Notes: generated from the sequence alone by a model not told the origin. A stretch of 64,000 nt of DNA from Reutealis trisperma (GCA_947687605.1 CANTUT010000019.1:9441501-9505500), one strand, 5' to 3'. Shown: positions 11,894 through 24,215, counted from the stretch's first letter. Program-made: numbers and translations.

Positions 11894-12342
11894 TGACAAT
11901 AGATTATAATTATAACCTGTAAAATAAATAAAAAATTACAATCTAAAAAACCCCGTGTATCACAAATTCAAAATTTATACATCTCCAATAAAAGAATTTT
12001 AACTACATTTATATATATTACAACCTCAAAATAAATAAATAAATATATATATTTATCACAAAAGATGAAAAAGAAACTTGATCGAGTTATCTAAATTTTA
12101 CAATAAATTTAATTTTTTTTCTTTGGTCCATTGAATGCTAAAAAAATAAACAAAAATTAAAAAATAGAGAAACAGAGAGAGAGAAAAAGAGAGAGAGTAT
12201 GAACCTGAGAGCAGCGGAAGAAAATCGACTGAAGATTTTCTTTTGGGTTGTTTGGATGGCGAGAAAAAAGATAGGGTTTTTGAAGACAGTGAGAAAGTGG
12301 AAGAAAAAGCGGGATCTTTGGGAAGAACAAAGGGGAAAGAAT

Positions 12343-12350
12343 TTTGGCGC
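12343..12350 (+). promoter_or_regulatory. E2F-type site TTTGGCGC upstream of PYRB
   Basis: ATTTTGGCGCAAATAAATAG contains TTTGGCGC, a match to the plant E2F consensus TTTSSCGC. It sits about 140 bp before the presumed donor of the PYRB leader intron, next to a TATTTATT TATA-like string on the PYRB strand. S-phase control of nucleotide-synthesis genes by E2F is established in plants; its use here is inferred. Confidence 0.45.
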
Positions 12351-12369
12351 AAATAAATAGAGGGCTACT

Positions 12370-14012
12370 CATATCCAAACTCCATTTCATCCGGGTTTAC
12401 TTTTAATTGCAAATAGATACAATATTTTCTTATATTATATTTTATGCCCCCAAAATATTTTTATCCAAAGAATAAAGAATAAACCCAAAACATTCACTAT
12501 GTAAAATTCTACCATATCATTATAGGTTACATATGCTAATTCTTGTAACTATTAATTTATCATGTAAAGCAGTGATACATTCTGTCTCAATTTAATTATT
12601 AATTATCTAATATTTTATTAATAATAACTAAGCAATTTAGTGGTTGAATATTTATCTTATAATAAGATAATATAAAAAAAATGAAATATTTAAATGCTAA
12701 TTATTTTTTTTTCTTTTTTGAAATATCTTGCTTGGTAATAAAAGAAAAGAAAACACATTTAGCACAAGTAACATATTCAAATAACAATAAATGAATTGAG
12801 AGTATTTTCAAATGTTGAGAATTTAAAACTTGGGATTAATCGCATATATGTATATCTTGAGGAATTACTTACAAGAGAATATTCTTTTTAGGGCATGAGA
12901 CATTTTAACTTTTTTTTTTTTTGTGAAATGGAATGGTAGATTTTATTTAGCATCTGCATTCAGCAAATTACAAAAAAACATATTTGGTGAGGAAAATATT
13001 TTCCTTGACAACAATTAATTTTTTTTTTTTTGAAATAAAATTTGGTGTTTGTTGGAAAGTTAAAATTTTATAAGAATTTAATTAAATTAATAAAAAAATT
13101 AAATAAATAAAACTTAAGACATTTATATTTGATTTAACAAAAATTCAATTTAATTAGGTTTGTTTAAAAAGAAAATACTAAAAACGTGGCAGGATACTGA
13201 AAGAGTGATTTTTTTTTTTAAATATATAAAAACATACACATAAAAAAAAAAAAAAAAAAAAAAAAGAGAGAGTGATTATTACCATAATGAAAGTAACAGG
13301 AAATATGTATTGATCACTTAGCTAAAAATTTTTGAATGGCCAACTTTATATATATATATATAATTCTTCCATAGCTTTAATATATACTGATTAATTTTTT
13401 GGTGGAATATCGTTAATTATTTTTAAATAAACAAAAGTAATTAAAGAAATGAACTACTTTAAACTTCTTGTTAATTAATCGACTTTAAAATAATTTTTTA
13501 CACAACAAATTTGATTCAACTTAAACTATCGAAAGGTGGACTTTCTCTTCATCTTTCTTATTTTCTTTATTATTGCAACACATTGACGATTTAAAAAATC
13601 CTCACACATTTCATCTAATAGGAAGTATATGTTTATGTAAGCTTCCAATTAATATTAAAACGGTCTAATAAACTAAACTCAGCTATTGGTTTAACAATTT
13701 GGAATTTCAAAGACAAAAATTTGAGTGAGATTATGTTACTAAGAACTCATGTAAAACTGAAACAACACTTGTTTATTATCGCTTAATCATATATAGTTTA
13801 AGTAGCCCTCATCTCAAGAATCTTTAAAAAAAAAAAAAAAACATGCAATTTCAAAGAAACACCACAACCCACCAAATTTTCTTCTATCTTCTTCTTCTTT
13901 TTATAATGTCCTTAAAATATAAAACGAGAAGAGATACATGCACATTCATGAAATAAGAGAATTAGCTCAACAAGAAAGCTTCAAACTTCAACCACTAACA
14001 TATTTAAAAAGA
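12370..14012. other. Intergenic, AT-rich
   Basis: About 1.6 kb with poly-A and poly-T tracts (12909-12922, 13019-13031, 13242-13265) and no supportable gene. It probably contains the 3' UTR of the STIG1-like gene near 13900-14012. Confidence 0.6.
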
Positions 14013-14726
14013 TCAAGCACTTGGACTCGTTCCATTTGCAAATAGATTATCACTCTCAGGTGGGTGGCGCAGCCATGGATTTGACGGTCTAGGAGGTAAT
14101 GGGAAAACAGGAGGATGAGGGAAAGGGCGAGTGTGAGGCCATGGAGGTGGTGATGGAGGAGGGTGAGGGTGACGGTGACGGTGAGGATGAGGCCAAGGCC
14201 ACGGAGGCAATGGCTTGGGTTCAGAATATCCACACATCCCATAAACACAGCGAGTTCCCCACGGGCATTTGTTCCCACATTTACCACAATTGAAAGAGTT
14301 AATTTTTGTATTAACGCAAAATCCCCTACAACATTCCAAAGTAAAGGGGCATCTAATGCCGCACAAACCACAGTGATTAATATCAGAAGAGACATCAACA
14401 CATTGGTTTCTGCAACACCTCATTCGAGCCCCCGGTGGATGTGGTCCCTTTCTGCATATCCATGGCATGCTTCTGCACCCTGAAGGTCGAGGATGAGGGT
14501 GAGGATGAAGATGGTTTTTAGCTGCTCTCTTGACCCATGGTGACCGTGACGGATGCGGATAAATTTGCGGACGCGGATGGTTTTTTGTTACTCTCCTAAG
14601 CCACGGCGAACTAGTAGTTGTTGTCGTGAAATTTCGCTCCACTCTTTCTGGTGTTGAATATCCTCTTGAAGAAAATAAGAGCATCAATATAAGCAAGAAA
14701 GTAATAATAGCATTGGCTAGCAGCAT
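14013..14726 (-). CDS. STIG1-like secreted cysteine-rich protein with His/Pro-rich extensions
   Basis: Single exon, 237 residues, ATG at 14726 preceded by AAATT. Residues 1 to about 23 form a signal peptide (MLLANAIITFLLILMLLFSS). Residues about 40-82 carry an internal duplication, SPWLRRVTKNH then SPWVKRAAKNH, each followed by a His/Pro tract. Residues about 83-166 are the STIG1 domain with paired cysteines: MRCCRNQCVDV, INHCGLCGIRCPF, LECCRGFCVN, NCGKCGNKCPWGTRCVYGMC. Residues about 168-237 are a Pro/His/Arg/Trp-rich tail (PPWPWPHPHRHRHPHPPP) ending in SNPWLRHPPESDN. STIG1 proteins are apoplastic, known from stigma exudate and pollen-tube growth. Typical members are about 130-160 residues, so both arms are unusual. 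No intron is seen. It is a gene on its own, divergent from nothing close. Confidence 0.88.
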   Translation of the reverse strand: MLLANAIITFLLILMLLFSSRGYSTPERVERNFTTTTTSSPWLRRVTKNHPRPQIYPHPSRSPWVKRAAKNHLHPHPHPRPSGCRSMPWICRKGPHPPGARMRCCRNQCVDVSSDINHCGLCGIRCPFTLECCRGFCVNTKINSFNCGKCGNKCPWGTRCVYGMCGYSEPKPLPPWPWPHPHRHRHPHPPPSPPPWPHTRPFPHPPVFPLPPRPSNPWLRHPPESDNLFANGTSPSA

Positions 14727-15863
14727 AATTTAGCTGTACAAGCAAATAACAGAAGACCAAAAAAAAACAGAGATATAAATAAATGTGTTTTGATAAATTC
14801 AATAATGTTGTTGCTTTCCATAGAAGCTTGAGGATCCTGAGACATTCATGTTTTTCTTACATGGAAGATAAATAAGAAAGCATGTTATAGAAGGCTGTAA
14901 TCACCAACTACGTGAATTGTGAGAGGTTGCTTTTTGATTTGTGCAAACAACTCACAAGTGATCTTTTGCTTTTACAGATACAAATCCATGTTTATAGGTG
15001 CAACTGGTGTGAACAAACTGTTTTCCCATATGAATTATACTATGGTATTTCAAGAAAGAAAGGGGACAACTGCCCAAGGGCCATTGTTTTTGTTCAATAA
15101 AAGATTAAAAGATAGATGAAAAAACCATTTTTCTTGTTGTTATGGTCCCACGTAGTGTCCATTAGGTCCATCACATTCCATGCAATTTTTGTGGTTATCA
15201 ACCAAATCACAAGCATATGTAGTAACAAGCCGTCTGCTCAAGTCAGCCAAATGAACATCTCAAGCTTAAGATACACAAAATAAAAATAAAATGAAAGTAA
15301 CTCAATAAACACTGCCTGATCATTTTCATTTTATATCAAAAAATATCAAAATCACAGATAATTGCCCAGTTGATGAAAATACCGACTGCTAATGAGCATA
15401 AGAAACATAATCATTACAAAGACATCACTATCCTAGAAATCAAAAACATCTCTACATAAAATAAAAACTCCAAGTAATCACAAACAGCATTTCTTTTTTC
15501 AAGTTTTTTTAAATGAAATAGATATCAAGTCAGTGCAATGAGAAATCCAGAACTATCACATTTCATAGCAGACAGGCCATAAATCGACAGAACATTAAGT
15601 CAACTTGATATTTTGCATTTTACAAACAAAAAATCGACCAAATTCCACAAAGCTACTTGTAATTGTTTAACTGATCAGTGACACCACTGTTAACTAAACT
15701 CATAAAAAATTAAATTGTTCTTGAAATTCAAGTGCCCATAGACAAGAAGCTTATTGCACTTCAGAGCACTCACTAGGTTTGCGTTGTTGTGACTTATCCA
15801 AACTAAAATATATAAGAAAACTTCAGCACCAATTTGCAGATTATCTTTTGCTCTTACAGCAAG
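14727..15863. other. Intergenic
   Basis: 5' flank of the STIG1-like gene and 3' flank of the bL31-like gene. The overlapping open frames near 14912-15119 are short, in two frames of the same DNA, and match nothing recognised. The 15750-15863 part is probably 3' UTR of the bL31-like gene. Confidence 0.55.
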
Positions 15864-16070
15864 TCATTTTGCAGTGTCTTCGGCATCTTCCTGTCCATAT
15901 CGGCGCTTAAACTTGGCAATCTGTCCTAAACTTTCAGCCATTTGTCTCCGTGCCCTGAAGTGGTAGACTTTACCAACATGGTGAATTTTTGTCATCATAA
16001 TATGCATCAGTCTGCCACTCTGGGTCACATAGGATATCCACTGCATCTGAGGGTGAACTCCTTTCTTCAT
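15864..16070 (-). CDS. bL31-like ribosomal protein (probably mitochondrial)
   Basis: 68 residues beginning MKKGVHPQMQWISYVTQSGR and continuing with KIHHVGKVYHFRARRQMAES and IAKFKRRYGQ. The opening MKKGVHP and the length match the bL31 family, and I recall plant L31 proteins with this sequence type, distinct from the plastid L31; the mitochondrial placement is inferred. The zinc-binding cysteines of some bacterial L31 proteins are absent. The chosen ATG is at 16070; the frame also runs upstream to a TTG but crosses a splice acceptor (TTTGCAG, exon resuming at 16081). The coding exon is thus preceded by a leader intron (16834-16082) whose 5' leader exon ends at 16835 (AACG/GTGAGC). Stop TGA at 15864-15866. 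Confidence 0.75.
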   Translation of the reverse strand: MKKGVHPQMQWISYVTQSGRLMHIMMTKIHHVGKVYHFRARRQMAESLGQIAKFKRRYGQEDAEDTAK

Positions 16071-16861
16071 TTTGCACAAATCTGCAAATCCAAAGACAAA
16101 TAGAATTTCATTTATTAAAACAATATCATTGCTTTTTGTGTCAATGCAATAATCATATAATATAGTAAAAAAAAGAAAAAATTCAGAGTTATCAAGGTTA
16201 TCAAAATCAAAATTTCTTTCTAACTGGGATTAACACAGGGTTCATAGAATCAAAACGTAAAATCAAAAGATTTTATGAACTTCAGAAATGGAATTTAAAA
16301 GAAATGCAAGTACATATATTTAAACATAATAAGCATTCTAAAAAAAAATGCTAGGCATACAATTCAACATTATTTCAATACAGCTTTTTTTTTTTTAAAT
16401 TTGGCATGAAATCCATAATCCAAATTGTTAACCAAGTAAACAGCATCATTATACATAAATCATACTTATACGCTAACTAGAACAGCAAATAACATCATAA
16501 CAGAGCAAAAAAAGTATCAGAATCACAGTTTACGAATCCCAACAAAAACTAGTATATATTAAACAAGGAAACAAGAATTAACCCTAAAACGTCAATAGAC
16601 AATTAAGAATTCATTCAAAACCAGCTCAAAAGCTACTTAATTTAAGCAACAAACAAACTAAGAACCCATATGGTTTCAGAAACAACGAGAACTGGACCTG
16701 CAAAGGAACCAAAATAATGAATAAAAAGAGAGACGGACAGAGATGGAGCTTCCAATTAGACAAAGAACAGATAATTGCATCCAATGAGAAATCTCTATAA
16801 TCATAAAGTTCCCAAAAACATGTAAAGAGCTCACCGTTGAACAGAAAGAGAGCACTTGATC

Positions 16862-16870
16862 AAACCCTAG
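16862..16870 (+). promoter_or_regulatory. Telo-box (AAACCCTA) in the leader of the bL31-like gene
   Basis: AAACCCTAG lies in the first leader exon about 30 bp before the leader donor. Telo-boxes near the transcription start are characteristic of plant ribosomal-protein and translation genes, which supports the identity of the downstream CDS. Confidence 0.5.
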
Positions 16871-18790
16871 CCTCTAGAAATTGAGAGACCCAAATGGAGA
16901 AGAAAGTGAAATGAGAGACCCGAGAAACAAACCATGGGCCGAATCCGAAATAATAAATTGAGCTATACATCTTCAGGCTCCATTGTTTTGGCCCAACCTA
17001 ATTCATCAACCACTAAGATAATGTTTAGTACGAGAAAATATTAAAAAAAAATCAGAAATTATATTGTTTTAAAAAATAATTTTTTAAAAAATAAGTACAA
17101 TAATAATTTAAATTGAAATTTTATTATATAAAATATTTTTAATTTAATTTATTAAATGGATTTAAAATAAACTTGATTAATCTAGTTATTTTTATATTAT
17201 TATCAAATCTTTAAATTAAGATTCTTAAATTAATATTTTGTTCATACAAAAAATTAATTTAGATTTTTTTTTTAATTTATATTTGAATGATTGTTGGAAA
17301 TATATTTGATATTTTTGTAATAAATTTGATATGTATTAACTATAAGTTTTCAAAATAATTAAATTTAATCTTAATTTAATTTTTTAACCATATTTAGAGG
17401 GTTTTTTCTTTTTTTTTTTTTCAAAAAGCAGCCGCCGGTCTTTTAGTATTATTATTATTATTAAAAACCATAACAAATTGTCACGAACTGGCTGCCAATA
17501 TCTTTGGCAAAAAAAAAACTGGCTACAAATATATAAGAGGACAAATTCAGTTAAAAAATAAAATAAAATACGAGATGACAAATTAGACTCAGCATAGCGA
17601 GTCAAAATAATCCAAACTCGTCCTACCTATTTGGATTTTCTATCTAGACTATCTTTTATTATTTTTTTTTTTTCAATGAAGTATGAGAGAATTTCAAAGA
17701 TTGATCAGTAACTCTCAACAACCATTCAATTATTAATGATAACAACTCTCTAAAAATATTGTTAGCAAAAATAAAAATGAAATATGCCGTATAAAAAGAA
17801 TAATTATCTGAATTTATAATACTCAAAAAATTGAACATTATCGCTAAGATAAGATAAATAAAAAAAAAGAAGTGTAAACCACTCATTAATCTGACCACAG
17901 AAAAATATTTCACAAGCTATGCGTTCAACAATTACATTTCTCTCATGATCTATCTCTCTCTCTATATATATATATATATTCAATTTGCAAATGTTGTACT
18001 TAAAATCTATCTAATATCATTGTTATTGAAAAAAATAGTTTGAAATTACTATTTAACCATTTCAAAGCTTTTATATCTATTTCTCAAAAACAAATTATGT
18101 TAAATTTAATTTTACAATAATTTACTTTTAAAAAATATTACATATATTAATATTATATTTTTAATAATAATAACAAACATATCTAATATATTTATACATT
18201 TCAATTGACCATTTACTAAAAAGAAGGAAAATAAGAGAGAAATAAAAGCCTAAAATAATTTTTTGCATTTGAAAAGATAAGAAACTAAAAAGAAGAAAGA
18301 AAAGAAACTTTATTTTGTACTTTTTAGTTTTTCTCCATTTTGGAAGAAAAACTAAAATTAAAATTAAAATTAAAAAGAAAATGATCGAAAATAAAGTTTA
18401 TTTTCTTTCCTTTATCTTTCACTCATCCAAATAAGAGGCAAGAAAATAATGAAAAATAAAATAAAATTTTTTTTCCTCCTTAAAAAAATTTCCAAACATA
18501 AAAGGATTCCAAAGTAAATATAAAATATTTATTTTAATTTCAAATTAGGAGTTGATCTCTTAACAAGAATTAGGTTTGAGTATCGGATTCAAATATACAA
18601 AACTGTATTAAAAATTCAAATAAAAAATATTCATAATTGAAAAATATCCATTGATCATTTAATTTTTTCTGAATCGAACTGTCCCGATCTTTTTTTTTTA
18701 CTGTTCTAAATATTAATAGTTATCCATAGTAAGAATTGTACCAAATCATACATAACCAAAAAATAGAAATTAAAATCGATTTAAAGGATT

Positions 18791-18792
<2 letters not shown>

Positions 18793-18865
<73 letters not shown>
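18793..18865. repeat. (TA)n microsatellite
   Basis: About 73 bp of uninterrupted TA. The frame through it (Ile/Tyr repeats) is not a gene. Confidence 0.95.
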
Positions 18866-18867
<2 letters not shown>

Positions 18868-19060
18868 ATACACACACATACACACTTTGATATTGAACTA
18901 GCAACACGATTAAGAAAATTACTAATATATATGTAAAATTTAATTATCTATATATATATATATATATATATATATCTATACACACACATACACACTTTGA
19001 TATTGAACTAGCAACACGATTAAGAAAATTACTAATATATATGTAAAATTTAATTATCTA
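18865..19060. repeat. 110-bp tandem duplication including part of the TA tract
   Basis: The block starting TCTATACACACACATACACA and ending TTTAATTATCTA occurs at 18865-18950 and again at 18975-19060, identical by eye and separated by a second TA tract. Period 110. Confidence 0.92.
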
Positions 19061-20498
19061 CATTGTAGTTTGATTTTTATTTTAACTTGATAAATTATAA
19101 ATAAATTTCTTTAATTATGTACTATATAATTTGATTTTTGTTTTTATTATATGTATTGATCTAATTTTAAGTTTAAGTTGAAAAATATATATTTTTAATT
19201 ATTTAAAAATAGAAAATATCTGAATTTTTGGTTTATCTCATTCCATACCAAACTGTCCGATTAAGACCCGAATTTCTGTTCCAAATTGTTCCAAAAAATT
19301 GGGATGGTACAGTGTGGAGATTTTTTTCTCCATGGTTTAGTTTTGGAGATTCTATTTTAGAAATATCTGAATTTTAGTTTGTTTCTAGAGATTTTCAAAT
19401 TTTTAGATTATCCCAAACCATACTCAATCCTAAATTAAGAATAATAATTTTCATATTGTAAAAAAGAGACATGGTAGATTAGATTTCACATTTAAATCAT
19501 TCATTAAGATTTAGATATTTAAAAAAAGAATGATACGTTATAAAATTTAGCTATTTTAAATAAAACTTTATTCAACAAACTTCTGCATGTCAGTTGGATC
19601 ATTATTATTTTTAAAAATTTGAGGTAGAGAGAGAGAGAGAGAGAGAGGCGGAGCCAAAATATTTTGTTTGGAGGCCAAAATATTATATAATAGAATAGTA
19701 ACTTAAAATATACTCCAAAACTCAATATATCAAAACATACAACTATAATTGATAAATTATGTAGAGAACAAAAAAAAAAAAAACATAAATATAAAATATA
19801 AATTTTCTGGTTCTTCTTTATTTAAGATTTATCAAAAAGAACTTTCAGTAAATTTGAAACCTAATACTCCAAGAAGCAATACATGCCCACTGTATTGTTA
19901 GATAAGTTTTATTGTGTGGAATTTACTTTTAACAGGTTGAAATTTTCTTGATTCTTATGCAATTGTATATAGGCTTAATAACTCATTAATTTTTAAGTAC
20001 CCCCATCTTGCAAATACTTTCAACTTTTAGGATTAGGGGGGGTTAAATATTGAAAGGCCACATATCATATGACACAGAGGCTATTTTAGAAATATTTTTT
20101 ATCTGTTTGTATCAATAATAGTCTAAACACAAAAAGTATTAACTTTGACTAGTTGCGGTTTTAAACCTTATAAATATTTGGGCTTGCAGTGAGCGACATT
20201 GTTTTACACTACATTCCATCATTTAGGTCCCTAAACGAGCAATATTTTCATTTTTAAAATTTTTTTATTTCTATCATAATTTTTGTTATTTAGCTTTAAT
20301 TTAAGAGCTGTATGTGGTATTTATTTTATTTTATTGTCTATTTTTATTTGGAGCAATTATATAATTTTACTATTTTTAACTTTTTTTTTAGAGTTTTGAG
20401 TCCTCAGTTTAAACTCTTAAGTTGTTTGACATATTAAATAATATAAACACACTTTGAAATCTTAATTTAATTTTTATCTTTTTTATTTATGCTGCGTC

Positions 20499-20499
<1 letters not shown>

Positions 20500-20551
<52 letters not shown>
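20500..20551. repeat. (TA)n microsatellite
   Basis: About 50 bp of TA immediately before the first copy of the 17-bp repeat ATGGTGCCAAGGCTCCC. Confidence 0.95.
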
Positions 20552-20554
<3 letters not shown>

Positions 20555-21411
20555 ATGGTGCCAAGGCTCCCTGCCCCTTTCCTTCCGCCCCTGGCTGAGA
20601 GTCTTATTCTTGGACCCTAGTGAAAAAATAATACAAGTATCAACATGATAATTTATCCTCTAATTAAGTAGCCATAACTATAAGGAGTGGTTAGGTCAGA
20701 CTTGGAAGATAAGCAAGAATAGATAGAAAATTAGTAATTAATTAGAATTGAAATAATTTTTAGAATTGCCAGAAATTAAATTTATTTAATTTATAAAATG
20801 AAAAAGAAGTTAAAATTCCACATCTAGATCAATTGTCATTGACTTGTCAAATTGCAGAGCATTGAAATTATTGACGCTTTTTTAATTTGGTGATGGAATC
20901 AGAAAGTCAGTCAATTTTTATTATTTTTAGTGCCAACTTTGTGGAAAAGGTGTTCCAATGATTTTGCACTGCTCCATATGGTGCCAAGGCTCCCATCATA
21001 ATTGAAATACATCATCTTGATAGTAACTAGTTTTTATTTTTTGCCCAAATTCTTGATAGTAACTAGTCTTAAATTCTTAATTTGATTAAACATGTATTGC
21101 TTACATCCTCATTATCCATCCATTTCATATTAGCGATAATGATAATAATAATATTTATTTCGTTTTAAAATATTTATAATTTAAAATTTTAATATATAAA
21201 TAAAAAATTATTAAATTATCATAATTTTATAATAAAAAATTAAAATATTATTAATATTAAATAGATATGATTGAAAAAAAATATCATTAATGTTCCATTA
21301 GAAATTTAAAACGGTAACTATTTTAGAATAGAGTGCGTAAATTAAACTACTCACTATGGTAATTATATATTTGCCTCTTAGAAAATAATGCTTACTCCAT
21401 CACTCATGACA

Positions 21412-21496
21412 TCATTTTAATTTATCTTTAAAAGGAGAACATGATGATAAGATTCATTTTAATTTATCTTTAAAAGGAGAATATGATGATAAGGTT
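21412..21496. repeat. 42-bp tandem duplication
   Basis: TCATTTTAATTTATCTTTAA plus AAGGAGAACATGATGATAAG is followed by a second copy with AACATG changed to AATATG. Period 42; non-coding. Confidence 0.85.
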
Positions 21497-22035
21497 TTAA
21501 ATGGCACCACTCACCTGCTCCTGCATTACTTTTTGAGTTACATTTTTTTATCATTTTAATGTACCCCTACATCAATAGTACATTCTTAATAAAATATCTA
21601 ATTAACTAAATGATTGTAATATTGAACTGAACAAAACCCAGCGAGTCAGTGACCCTCGTGTCTCCCTGTACCATCCTGGTTATATTTTGATTTTTGTCTC
21701 ACCTAACATTTAGCAACCATACGAATGTATGAACTAAAGCACAAGGCATTAATTACATAAACTGTTTCATAACAGCAAATATTCCTCCCACATTACACAA
21801 TTCAACATAGTTCGTGCAACTATAATATTACATGACCAATATGCATAAATGGTGATGGATAAAAAAAAAAAAAAAGTGAATGGCACTACAAGGAGGCAAC
21901 CCGAGGTTTGACGATGCAAAACCCAGTTTGCTTATTTAGGCTACTGCCAGAATCCACTCTGACTCGAGTACTAATAATAGAAATTACTTCACATGGCACA
22001 CTGAATCATAACTGGTCTGCTCACCAAGCCAAACC

Positions 22036-24073
22036 TTACTCCTGAACAAGGCATTCTTGATTTCCAGTCACCATACAAGTATGGGAGCTTTTGTTAACAG
22101 CATCTACTTCGAGAGATTTGACATCTGCATCCTTGAGCAGGTCCTGAGCATCATTTTCACGGCGATTGTCATTGCAGGCAATAGCTTCAAATATGAGGGC
22201 ATTCACTTCCTGGAATCTTGCTTCAGAGAGAGAAACCTCAGCAAGCAGCCTCCAAGCATTCTCCTCAGATGCCTCTTCATAGTCCTTCTTCCTTTTTAAC
22301 ACCATATGGCCGCTAATTTCCCAAACAGCTGGGTTCACTTGAGTATCAAGAAGTTCAGAACTAACTTCCCCAAGAGCTTGTTTCTCAGCATAACACTGTT
22401 AAACCATTTGATAATATTAATAAACTATACATTTACTAACATGTCAGGAGCAAACTGTCTCACAACCACTACCATATTCCCATAGTTCATTACCTGTGGC
22501 AAGAGAAAGATGCGCTTTCCACAATCAGAGATAAGCACATTGTAAGGTATGTTGTTATCTTGAAGGCAAACGCAAGCATCTGAGATAGTGTTGGATAAAT
22601 CTTGCAAAGTATTTCCACCCTCAAATAGAAGGCCTCTGACAGGGTAATTTACAAGCTCAGAGATTTTCACTCCACTATCCAAATTAGTTATCTTCTTAGT
22701 GGGTGCCTTCTCAATGGGAAATTGTACAGCCAAGTAGTAAGCCTGTACGATGGAAATGATCAAATTCACTTTTCCATATTTCCCTTTTTATAATGATAAT
22801 CAAATTGTTGCTACTAACTACTGGTAGAGGATATGATTTACGAATTTAAATTCAAGTTCATTTAAGTTGTTTGGGTGGATAGAAACCTGGAAGTGAAGGT
22901 GGTTGATGGTAGCAAATGCCCCCAAGCTGTTGTAACCCAAACGGAAGAATGGATTCCCAGCTTCAGCTGCCATGTAAAGAGCAAGCAATAAGCTCTCCCG
23001 GTCAATCTTCTGCGGCAAGCACTCAAAAATGCGAGGGATCAACAGCACATGTCCATATTCAATAGGGCTAACCTGTTTTGTCAAAACAACATAAGGAATA
23101 GGCCAGTTAGTACCTAATACTTCTGTCAAAATCAAAGAACATTTGTTTAGTACAAGAACCATAAACCTACATTAATAGCAACCACACTTGGAGAATTCTC
23201 AACATCTATGGGGGCACTTGGGTAGAACTGAACTTCACCGTCTTCACTTGCTTCCAACTGGAAGAGCACCTCTTCCTGGCCAACTTTTGTGAAGTTGAAT
23301 TTGTTCCCATCAAAGGGCTGGAGGACCTTGTCAACACGGAATTCAGTTGGTCTCTTCTTCAAGTGGCGACCTTCATTCAGCTGGGCAATGAAACCGTGCC
23401 TGCCCGGAATCACCTAAACCAATACAATCAAATGACTTGGCATAAATCTCATATTCCCAACACAACAAAGAGCAAATTCTATGTGATACCATGTTTAAGT
23501 TCAAACTGTAGGACAAACTACCAAATTACTATCATAGGTAGGAAAGCAAACCTTGGTTTCACAGGCAGTGACATCATATCGAAACAGCCCCCTCTGAAAA
23601 CGATCCTCCCACTAAAAATTCCATGAAATTCAGAATTTAACCTTGCAATCATGATTTAAAAAAAAAAAAAAAAAAAAGGCATGAATTTTGTTTCATCATC
23701 CTTTAATTGCTTAAATGATTATACCTCCCCAAGAACGAGCTCGTCAAGGAATGCAACGGGAGGCTCAATGCTCTCATGTGCAAGCAACTCCTCGCTAACA
23801 ATCTTGTTCTCTGTCTTGAAAGCGTACAAAGGGAGTTTTGCCCCTATATTTATAAAACAAACCCTCAATAAATCAAAATCGAAAGAAATATTCATCAGAA
23901 TCTCAGATAAAAGCAACAAGAGCGTTTCAACAAATACCTTGAATACAACACTTCTGAAGGCAATTGCGGCCACAGCCTCCACTCCGGCGAGCACCATCTT
24001 CCCCCTCCTCTTTCTGGAAATTCGAAACAACAGTAGGAACCCTTTTGATGCTCAACATCAAACTATCACTCAT
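22036..24073 (-). CDS. GGP: GDP-L-galactose phosphorylase (VTC2/VTC5 type)
   Basis: Converts GDP-L-galactose and phosphate to L-galactose 1-phosphate and GDP, the controlled step of the Smirnoff-Wheeler ascorbate pathway. Seven exons: 24073-23938, 23843-23725, 23611-23552, 23413-23171, 23072-22887, 22742-22494, 22395-22036; 1353 nt, 450 residues, normal for the family. The start ATG at 24073 gives MSDSLMLSIKRVPTVVSNFQ; a second in-frame ATG five codons on gives the form usual in homologs. Family landmarks are KLPLYAFKTEN, EWEDRFQRGLFRYDVTACET, VIPGRHGFIAQLNEGRHLKK, SPIEYGHVLLIPR and the GHIT nucleotidyltransferase motif in INHLHFQ. The C terminus carries AVWEISGHMVLKRKKDYEEA and an acidic tail. 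Splice sites all keep phase. The leader carries the conserved ascorbate-responsive uORF (see 24216-24398). VTC2 and VTC5 cannot be told apart here. Confidence 0.97.
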
Positions 24074-24215
24074 CTTTTCTTTTTTGCTTAAAATTCCCCA
24101 AACAATTCAAACCAAATCCCAATAAACTTGCTTCTTAATCGAGATCTAGTACTTCTAAAAATTACTCTAATTTCGCTTGCAACTTAAAATCTATATAAAC
24201 TATATTATCCTAAAC

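Larger units (their letters stand above)
16960..22035. other. Repeat-rich intergenic region
   Basis: About 5 kb without a supportable gene. It contains TA microsatellites, a 110-bp tandem duplication (18865-19060), a GA run (19628-19646), a 42-bp tandem duplication (21412-21496) and a spaced 17-bp direct repeat (20555-20571 and 20978-20994). Strings such as GGCGGAGCCAAAATATT near 19647 and CCGCCCCTGGCT near 20586 look like eroded transposon termini. The last 150 bp or so before 22036 are probably the 3' UTR of GGP. Confidence 0.55.

Noticed and set aside
14099..14483. Plus-strand frames opposite the STIG1-like gene
   Set aside because: Shadow frames; their composition is explained by the repetitive Pro/His codons on the minus strand.
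18736..18936. Frame with a long Ile-Tyr repeat
   Set aside because: Translation of the TA microsatellite.
22057..22299. Plus-strand frame antisense to the last GGP exon
   Set aside because: Shadow of the real coding exon on the other strand.
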